A stretch of 11,067 bases of DNA, taken from Spirochaetaceae bacterium (GTDB lineage: Bacteria; Spirochaetota; Spirochaetia; Treponematales; Breznakiellaceae). The stretch lies in assembly GCA_031265025.1 (NCBI GenBank), contig JAISDF010000052.1, positions 1 through 11,067 on the forward strand. Reading direction: 5' to 3'. Shown here one piece after another: positions 5,591 to 11,067 of the stretch. A program made the position numbers and the translations under genes. Under the pieces are notes generated by a model. It was not told where the DNA came from, did no database searches, and saw only the letters and a program-made list of their open reading frames with translations. Each line of letters opens with the position of its first letter. The first letter of the stretch is position 1.

Positions 5591-6571
5591 ATGGAAAAAG
5601 GCGAACTTCTCAAGGTGGAACACCTTAAAAAATATTTTAATACTCAGGCGGGACTGCTCCACGCGGTGGACGATGTGAGTTTTACGCTTAACCGGGGAGA
5701 AACCCTGGGCGTCGTGGGCGAATCGGGCTGCGGCAAGAGCACCCTGGGCAGGGTCATACTCCGCCTCCATGAACCCACAGGCGGAAAAATATTTTTTGAG
5801 GGGTACGATATACTCGGCTACAGCAAGGAGGCGATGAAGAAGGCCCGGCGGGACATGCAGATCATCTTTCAGGACCCCTTTGCGTCCCTCAATCCCCGCA
5901 TGACAGTAAGCGAAACCATAAGCGAAGCCCTGCTCATCCAGGGCCTCTATTCAACATGGGATAAAGAGGGCCTCAGAAAGCGGTCGCTGGAACTCATGGA
6001 AATGGTGGGGCTTGCCCCGAGGCTCGTCAACACCTATCCCCATGAGCTTGACGGCGGAAGGCGCCAGCGCATAGGCATAGCCCGCGCCCTTGCCCTGAAT
6101 CCCAAACTCATCATCTGTGACGAACCGGTAAGCGCACTGGACGTTTCCATCCAGGCACAGATTCTTAACCTTATGCAGAATCTGCAGGACGAACTTGGCT
6201 TTACCTACCTCTTTATCACCCATGACCTCTCGGTGGTTAAACATTTGTCCGACGACATACTGGTCATGTACCTGGGGCAGATGGTAGAAAAAGCCCCTGC
6301 CGGGCGGCTCTTTGAAAACCCCCTGCATCCCTATACCCAGGCCCTGCTTTCGGCGATTCCCGTTCCTGACCCGGATTTCAACGTTGCCCGTACCATTCTT
6401 AAAGGGGAACTAACCTCCCCCATAGAACCCGCTCCGGGCTGCCGTTTTGCCAAACGCTGCCCCGCTGTTCATGAGGGCTGTACAGGCAGGGACATAGAAT
6501 TTACCGAAAGGGAGGCAGGGCATTTTGTGGCCTGTACCCTGAAAGACTCAGGCGGTTCTGACTCGCGGTAA
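5591..6571 (+). CDS. oppF: Oligopeptide ABC transporter ATP-binding protein, OppF/DppF type
   Basis: This 326-residue protein is the second ATPase of the importer. Walker A is GESGCGKS (43-50), Q-loop Gln94, Walker B LIICDE (173-178), D-loop SALD and switch His211. The ABC signature reads DGGRRQR (154-160), with Asp where SGG is usual; the glycines that contact ATP are kept. The N-terminus LLKVEHLKKYFNTQAGLLHAV is typical of OppF, where the coupling element includes the inserted loop after KKYF. The C-terminal extension has Cys284, Cys290, Cys297 and Cys315 in the same pattern as its partner. AAGGAGG precedes the ATG by nine bases. Forty-three bases separate it from the binding-protein gene. 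Confidence 0.95.
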   Translation: MEKGELLKVEHLKKYFNTQAGLLHAVDDVSFTLNRGETLGVVGESGCGKSTLGRVILRLHEPTGGKIFFEGYDILGYSKEAMKKARRDMQIIFQDPFASLNPRMTVSETISEALLIQGLYSTWDKEGLRKRSLELMEMVGLAPRLVNTYPHELDGGRRQRIGIARALALNPKLIICDEPVSALDVSIQAQILNLMQNLQDELGFTYLFITHDLSVVKHLSDDILVMYLGQMVEKAPAGRLFENPLHPYTQALLSAIPVPDPDFNVARTILKGELTSPIEPAPGCRFAKRCPAVHEGCTGRDIEFTEREAGHFVACTLKDSGGSDSR

Positions 6572-6573
6572 CT

Positions 6574-6589
6574 ACCACAGCCATGTGGT
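6574..6589 (+). other. Small hairpin before the binding-protein gene
   Basis: ACCACA and TGTGGT pair around GCCA, followed by TGCAATATTTT, then the GGAGG ribosome site of the next gene. It resembles a weak terminator or an mRNA processing site that could separate expression of the abundant binding protein from the membrane subunits. The stem is only six base pairs. Confidence 0.35.
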
Positions 6590-6614
6590 TGCAATATTTT
6601 GACGGAGGAAAACA

Positions 6615-8135
6615 ATGAAACGAAGTATTCTATGGGTTACGGTTCTGCTGTTTCTGGTATTTACCGGGTGCGGCGGATCTTCCAAAAGTGCAAGCTCCAG
6701 CTACAAAGACACAATTACCTGGGGCCAGGGGGCGGATGTAACATCCTTTGATCCCCATGTGGGACGGCAGACACCGGCGGTCCAGGTAACCAATCACATC
6801 TTTGACACCCTGGTTCAATTTGACGGGACCAGTTCCGAAGTTGTGCCCCAGATTGCCGAATCCTGGGAACAGCTCTCCCCCACGTCTTACCGCTTCCGCA
6901 TACGGCAGGGCATCAAATTCCACGACGGAACCGCCCTGACCGCGGAGGATGTAAAGTATTCACTGGACAGGGCGGTGGCAAGTTCCATGATTTCCTATCT
7001 GATGGATTTTATTTCCGAAACCATCATCGAGGACCCCTATACGGTGGTGGTCAATACCCACGCCCCCTACGCGCCCGCGCTGAGGAACCTTTCGGTCCCC
7101 TTTGCCGCCATAGTTCCCAAGGCCTATACGGAATCAAGCCTCGACATTCTGGCAAGACACCCCATAGGCTCTGGCCCCTACAAATTTGTTTCGTGGACCC
7201 AGAGCGACTCGGCCAGGCTTGAAGCCTTTGAGGATTACTATGACGGCGCGCCCAGGACCAAATACCTGGTCATGAAGGTCATACCCGAAGCCTCACAGAG
7301 GACCATAGCCCTTGAGACCGGGGAAATCGATCTGTCGTATGACCTTCCTACCAACGACCATAAAATCATCACCGGCAACGACAAGCTGTCCCTCTTTCTG
7401 GCGCCGCCCCTGAGCCTTTTTTACATTTCCATGGATATAAGAAAGACGCCCTTTGGAAACAAGCTGGTGCGCCAGGCCATAAGCCATGCCATAGACAGGC
7501 AGCTCATCATTGATACGGTGGTAAGCGGCGCGGCCGAATCCGCCGACGCCATCATAGCCCCCGGCGTGTACGGTTATTACAGCGCCGGCGTTGACCAGTA
7601 TGATCCTGACCTTTCCAGGCGGCTCCTTGCCCAGGCCGGATACCCCAACGGGTTTACCACCAGCTTCTGGGTAAACAACAACCAGGAGAGAATCGAAGTA
7701 AGCACCGCCATCGTGGATATGCTCAGGGAAGTAGGCATTACTGCCCAGCTTGAAGTAATGGAAGCCGGCGCCTTTTGGGACAAGACCGACAACGGCGAAC
7801 ATGAAATGGCCTTTTTTGGCTGGATAACCTCAACCAAGGACGCCGACTATACCTATTATTCCCTCGGCCATTCCTCCAAACACGGACCCGGCGGCAATAC
7901 TTCCTATATTACCGACCCCCGCGCCGACGCGCTGATCGAGGAAGGCCGGAACAATACCGATCCCGCGGTACGGGAACGGGCCTACAGGGACCTTGCCACC
8001 CATCTGGCGGACCTCACCTATTATATCTCCGTCATGTATTCCCCCATCAGCGTAGGCGGCAGCAAGACGGTTGAAAACTTTGAACCCGATCCCATCGGGT
8101 ATCACCGGCTCGAAAACGTCCAGGTCAGGCAGTAG
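6615..8135 (+). CDS. Peptide-type solute-binding lipoprotein (SBP family 5)
   Basis: This 506-residue protein is the extracytoplasmic receptor of the importer. Residues 1-18 form a lipoprotein signal peptide ending FTGC, with Cys19 as the lipid anchor, then a Gly/Ser-rich tether. The mature part starts ITWGQGADVTSFDPH and has IFDTLVQFD, IAESWEQLSPTSYRFRIRQG and IKFHDGTALTAEDVKYSLDR, the signature region of family 5 binding proteins (OppA/DppA/NikA relatives). HPIGSGPYKFVSW and VRQAISHAIDRQLII are further family blocks. GGAGG lies just before the ATG. It is the last gene of the importer set, whereas in many operons the binding protein comes first. Ligand cannot be read from sequence; peptides are most likely given the neighbouring aminopeptidase. 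Confidence 0.93.
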   Translation: MKRSILWVTVLLFLVFTGCGGSSKSASSSYKDTITWGQGADVTSFDPHVGRQTPAVQVTNHIFDTLVQFDGTSSEVVPQIAESWEQLSPTSYRFRIRQGIKFHDGTALTAEDVKYSLDRAVASSMISYLMDFISETIIEDPYTVVVNTHAPYAPALRNLSVPFAAIVPKAYTESSLDILARHPIGSGPYKFVSWTQSDSARLEAFEDYYDGAPRTKYLVMKVIPEASQRTIALETGEIDLSYDLPTNDHKIITGNDKLSLFLAPPLSLFYISMDIRKTPFGNKLVRQAISHAIDRQLIIDTVVSGAAESADAIIAPGVYGYYSAGVDQYDPDLSRRLLAQAGYPNGFTTSFWVNNNQERIEVSTAIVDMLREVGITAQLEVMEAGAFWDKTDNGEHEMAFFGWITSTKDADYTYYSLGHSSKHGPGGNTSYITDPRADALIEEGRNNTDPAVRERAYRDLATHLADLTYYISVMYSPISVGGSKTVENFEPDPIGYHRLENVQVRQ

Positions 8136-8158
8136 GCCTTTCCCGGAATATGATTAGG

Positions 8159-8210
8159 CGGGAAACGGGGAAGCATGGCTTTCCCGCTTCCCGTTATGCC
8201 GCACGCGGCA
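8159..8210 (+). terminator. Two adjacent hairpins after the binding-protein gene
   Basis: The first hairpin pairs 8159-8174 with 8178-8193 around ATG, with one mismatch and one G-U pair. The second pairs 8197-8201 (TGCCG) with 8206-8210 (CGGCA) around CACG and is followed by GCTTGTTTGTG, T-rich but not a run. They fill most of the 98-base gap before the amidohydrolase gene. They may terminate part of the transcription or protect the 3' end of the binding-protein message; read-through to the next genes is plausible. Confidence 0.5.
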
Positions 8211-8233
8211 GCTTGTTTGTGTAAGGATACGTT

Positions 8234-8995
8234 ATGCGTCTAGCCAATATCACCTGGCCTCAGGCCGAGGCCTATTTTAAGACCCATGACACGGTGCTCC
8301 TGTCCATAGGCAGCATCGAATGTCATGGCAGGCACCTGCCTCTGGGAACCGACACCCTGATTCCCGAAAAAATCCTTGAGCTTCTGGAAAAGAAAAACAA
8401 GGATATCCTCATTGTTCCCACGATTCCCTTTGGCTGCTGCGACAGCCTGGAACCCTATCCCGGATCCATCGACATCAACATTGACATACTCTACCGCTAC
8501 CTCCGCTGCATAATAGGGAGTCTCAGGCTCCATGGGGCGAAAAAATTTATAGCGCTTAACGGCCACGGCGGCAATGTCAAAACCATCGAAAGACTGGGCC
8601 TTGACCTGAACAGGGAAGGCTGCCTCCTGGCGCTGCTCAACTGGTGGCTTAATGTATGGGAAATGGACCCCGCATGGAAGGGCGGCCACGGCGGCGGCGA
8701 GGAAACAGCCGCCATCATGGGCATAGATCCCGGCCTCGTGGACATGAACGAAATCAACAGGGACCTGGAACTCAAGGATGTATCGCCGGGACTCAAGGCC
8801 ACGGGCTTCTTTTCCGTGGAATTCAAAGGGGTACAGGTATCGGTTCCCCGGCTCACCCCCAATGTAACGGACAATGGCTGGATAGGACCTGATCATCCCA
8901 ACACGGCCACTCCCCAGTGGGGCCGCAAGATGCTCAAAACCTTTACCGATTATCTTGCCGATTTTATTGATGAATTTGAAAAGGTAAAACTCTGA
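8234..8995 (+). CDS. Creatininase-family metal-dependent amidohydrolase
   Basis: This 253-residue protein belongs to the creatininase/creatinine amidohydrolase superfamily, cytoplasmic enzymes that use two metal ions to open small cyclic or linear amides. The first block reads SIGSIECHGRHLPLGTDT (24-41); Glu29, His31 and Asp40 are the expected metal ligands. LNGHGGN (108-114) supplies His111, and HGGGEET (152-158) supplies the acidic ligand, probably Glu157. The family usually has EQHG where this protein has ECHG. The NGHGGN form differs from true creatininase (NGHYEN), so creatinine is not a safe substrate; relatives act on formamide-type intermediates and peptides (MftE). AAGGAT precedes the ATG. 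Its TGA overlaps the next ATG by one base, tying it to the aminopeptidase. Confidence 0.88.
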   Translation: MRLANITWPQAEAYFKTHDTVLLSIGSIECHGRHLPLGTDTLIPEKILELLEKKNKDILIVPTIPFGCCDSLEPYPGSIDINIDILYRYLRCIIGSLRLHGAKKFIALNGHGGNVKTIERLGLDLNREGCLLALLNWWLNVWEMDPAWKGGHGGGEETAAIMGIDPGLVDMNEINRDLELKDVSPGLKATGFFSVEFKGVQVSVPRLTPNVTDNGWIGPDHPNTATPQWGRKMLKTFTDYLADFIDEFEKVKL

Positions 8996-10068
8996 TGGAT
9001 AAACAGAAAACAGTGGCTATGATAGGCGCCCTGTCGGACGCTCCGGGTGTTTCGGGTTTTGAAGACGAAGCCGTAACGCTCATACGGCGCTACGGCGGAG
9101 ACCTGGGCGGCGTTACCGAAGACGCTATGCGCAACCTGTACATCAAGCGTCCGGGCGGCGAGGGCCTTCCGGTGCTGATGCTTGACGCCCACAGCGACGA
9201 AGTCGGCTTTATGGTCAAGGCGATACGGCCCAACGGGACCCTGGAATTCATTCCCCTTGGCGGCTGGGTTCCCGCCAATGTCAGCGCCCACCGGGTCCTG
9301 ATACGGAATGTCTCAGGCAAGTGGATTCCGGGCGTCATTGCCAGCAAGCCTCCCCATTACCTGAGCGAAGCCGAAAAGAAAGCCCCGCCCGATCTTGCTT
9401 CCATGGTCATTGACGTGGGCGCGGGAAGCGCCGGTGAAATACAGGAGAAGTACAAAATTCCCATCGCCGCGCCGGTGGTTCCTGACGTGCGTTTTGAGTA
9501 CAACGAAAAACATGACACCATGATGGGCAAGGCCTTTGACAACCGCCTGGGCTGCGCGGCGCTTATCGCGGCCCTTGACGAACTGAAAGACAAAAAAACC
9601 GGCGTAAGCATCACCGGGGCCTTTGCCTCCCAGGAGGAAGTGGGGCTCAGGGGCGCCGAGCTTACCGCCCAGACCGTACAACCCGACATCGCCATTTGCT
9701 TTGAAGGCTGTCCCGCCGATGATACGGTGGTAGACTCCTACGCGGTACAGACGGCCCTCAGAAAGGGGCCCATGCTGCGGCACATCGACATGAAGATGAT
9801 CACCAATCCCCGTTTTCAGGCCCTTGCCCTGTCCGTTGCGCGGGAAAAGAACATCCCCGTTCAGGAGGCGGTGCGCTCAGGCGGTTCAACCAACGGCGGT
9901 GTTATTCATCTTTCCGGAAAGGCCGTGCCGGTGATTGTCATAGGCGTCCCGGTGCGTTATGCCCATACCCACTACGGCATTTCCGCATACGCCGATTTTG
10001 AGAACGCCGTCAAACTGGCCTGCGAGATAATACAGAAGCTCGATGAAAAAACCATAAAAAGTTTCTAG
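8995..10068 (+). CDS. M42-family metal aminopeptidase
   Basis: This 357-residue protein matches the M42 family (FrvX, glutamyl aminopeptidase, the so-called endoglucanase M group), which form large cytoplasmic assemblies that trim peptides from the N-terminus. LDAHSDEVGFMV (63-74) gives metal ligand His66 and catalytic-side Asp68. FDNRLGC (181-187) gives the bridging Asp182. SQEEVGLRGA (212-221) gives the catalytic and metal-binding Glu214 and Glu215. CFEGCPADD (235-243) lies where an Asp/Glu ligand is expected, and AHTHYGISA (323-331) gives His325. Length is normal. The ATG overlaps the upstream TGA with no strong ribosome site of its own, so translation is probably coupled. Together with the importer it would degrade internalised peptides. 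Cellulase-type names for this family are historical and should not be used. Confidence 0.92.
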   Translation: MDKQKTVAMIGALSDAPGVSGFEDEAVTLIRRYGGDLGGVTEDAMRNLYIKRPGGEGLPVLMLDAHSDEVGFMVKAIRPNGTLEFIPLGGWVPANVSAHRVLIRNVSGKWIPGVIASKPPHYLSEAEKKAPPDLASMVIDVGAGSAGEIQEKYKIPIAAPVVPDVRFEYNEKHDTMMGKAFDNRLGCAALIAALDELKDKKTGVSITGAFASQEEVGLRGAELTAQTVQPDIAICFEGCPADDTVVDSYAVQTALRKGPMLRHIDMKMITNPRFQALALSVAREKNIPVQEAVRSGGSTNGGVIHLSGKAVPVIVIGVPVRYAHTHYGISAYADFENAVKLACEIIQKLDEKTIKSF

Positions 10069-10069
10069 T

Positions 10070-11067
10070 ATGTTGAAAGTCGGCGGCATGTTCTGCCTTG
10101 AAAAAAAGCCTCCCCCGGCATCTCCGGGGGTATCTTTCCCGGAAAGCCTTGCGGAGAGACTTGGCGGCGATGACCGGCGTTTTTGCATGTCCGGCCGCTG
10201 CGCCATCTATTACTGCCTTCTGGACCTCATGCCAAGGGATACGAAAAAGACAGCCTATCTCCCCGCCTATACCTGCGAAACCGTCGTCGCCCCCTACAAA
10301 AAAGCCGGATACAGGCTTTTGTTTTACGATATCTCGCCTGAAAATCTGGTTCCCCGCTTTGACCGGAATGTCATACCGGAGATTTCCGTCCTGGGCCTCT
10401 GCGGCTATTACGGCTTTTCCTTTTATGACCGGGATTTTGTGGCCCAGTGCGTCCGGGCGGGAGTGGCCGTCATTCAGGATATTACCCACAGCGTCTTTTC
10501 CGCTGACGGCATCGAAACCATGGCGGATTACAATGCCGGAAGTTTCAGAAAGTGGATGGGCGTAGCCTCAGGAGGCATAGCGGTAAAACGGAAGGGAACA
10601 TTCAAACTTCCCCTGCTTCCTGTGGAAGAAGAACACATGCGGGGAAGGCTGGCCTGTTTTGCCGAGCGGGAACGGGTTGTAAACCGGAGCGGCGATGCCT
10701 CGGAAGAACGAGTGGAGGCCATTTTCTGGGAAACAGAGATGAGGCTCAGAAACATGTTCGACGCCTACGCGAGCGACAGCCTTTCCGAGGAACTGATACA
10801 GCTCTGTCCCTGGGAAGACCTGGTCCAAAAACGCCGGGCCAATTACCGGTACATTTTATCCAGGGCGCCCTTTGGCCCCGGCGCGCTTCCGGTATTCCCC
10901 GAACTGGGAAACGGCGTCTGCCCCAGCCACCTGTCCCTGTATTCCCCGGACCGGGACGCCGCCCAGGAATTCCTCGCCCAAAAAGGCATAGGGTCAACCT
11001 TCTACTGGCCCTTTCATGACGAAGCCAACCTGAACGATTTTCCGGGGACCCGCTATATCTGCGACCA
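10070..11067 (+). CDS. DegT/DnrJ-like PLP-fold protein (3' end outside window)
   Basis: The frame opens at ATG 10070, one base after the aminopeptidase stop, and runs to the window edge (332 residues seen). The start MLKVGGMFCLE resembles the short opening (GG-F-LE) of a sugar-aminotransferase-like subgroup as I recall it. RCAIYYCL (43-50) fits the segment that follows the first helix, and LPAYTCETVVAPYKKAGYRL (64-83) with FYDI is typical of fold-type I DegT proteins. VIQDITHS (134-141) has the cofactor-facing Asp137 and His140. ADYNAGSFRKWMGVASGG (152-169) carries Lys161, the likely PLP lysine, in the SFRKW form rather than the usual SF-x-x-K. Relatives act in surface-sugar synthesis or are uncharacterised. 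ATG 10088 is an alternative start. Whether it belongs with the peptide genes is unclear. Confidence 0.75.
   Translation, partial: MLKVGGMFCLEKKPPPASPGVSFPESLAERLGGDDRRFCMSGRCAIYYCLLDLMPRDTKKTAYLPAYTCETVVAPYKKAGYRLLFYDISPENLVPRFDRNVIPEISVLGLCGYYGFSFYDRDFVAQCVRAGVAVIQDITHSVFSADGIETMADYNAGSFRKWMGVASGGIAVKRKGTFKLPLLPVEEEHMRGRLACFAERERVVNRSGDASEERVEAIFWETEMRLRNMFDAYASDSLSEELIQLCPWEDLVQKRRANYRYILSRAPFGPGALPVFPELGNGVCPSHLSLYSPDRDAAQEFLAQKGIGSTFYWPFHDEANLNDFPGTRYICD

Noticed and set aside
10112..10130. Strong hairpin (CCCCCGG-CATCT-CCGGGGG) as terminator of the aminopeptidase operon
   Set aside because: It falls inside the next gene, whose start at 10070 is supported by its family-like N-terminus, and only TATCTTT follows. 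At most it could attenuate.
10098..11019. Two 155-codon plus-strand ORFs (10098-10565, 10552-11019)
   Set aside because: They overlap the PLP-fold frame in other registers and lack its conserved blocks; the frame from 10070 explains the whole stretch.

Overview
The window is bacterial and diderm: it encodes a TolC-type outer-membrane channel, lipoproteins and an oligopeptide ABC importer. Genes are fairly GC-rich but use ATA for isoleucine and AGG for arginine freely. That codon style, the lipoprotein-rich content and the unusual secreted-domain lipoprotein suggest a spirochaete of the Treponema type. This is an inference from codon use and gene content, not from a marker gene.

Left part, minus strand (1-2640). 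A lipoprotein gene with two tandem copies of a ~94-residue domain is followed by a TolC-family outer-membrane protein. Twelve bases after the TolC stop lies the start of a further gene, cut by the window edge, probably an efflux partner. The 5' end of the lipoprotein gene carries 18 perfect copies of a tetranucleotide (GTGA on +, TCAC in the coding sense; 2388-2459). The best promoter (TTTACA-N17-TAAAAT), a near-perfect Shine-Dalgarno and an ATG at 2513 all lie just upstream of the repeat. With 18 copies this ATG is out of frame with the lipoprotein and stops at 2352. With 17 copies (or 14, 20 and so on) it would read straight through. This is the layout of a slipped-strand phase-variation switch, here in the OFF register, and it is the main discovery of the window.

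Middle part, plus strand (2673-8135). A complete five-gene oligopeptide/dipeptide-type ABC importer: two permeases overlapping by ATGA, two ATPases, then the solute-binding lipoprotein last. Small hairpins lie at the D/F and F/A junctions and after the binding-protein gene.

Right part, plus strand (8234-11067). A creatininase-family metal amidohydrolase overlaps by one base with an M42-family aminopeptidase. One base later starts a DegT/DnrJ-like PLP-fold protein that runs off the window end. Importer, amidohydrolase and aminopeptidase on one strand suggest uptake of peptides or modified peptides followed by cytoplasmic hydrolysis. The PLP-fold gene may belong to that unit or may start a surface-sugar locus.
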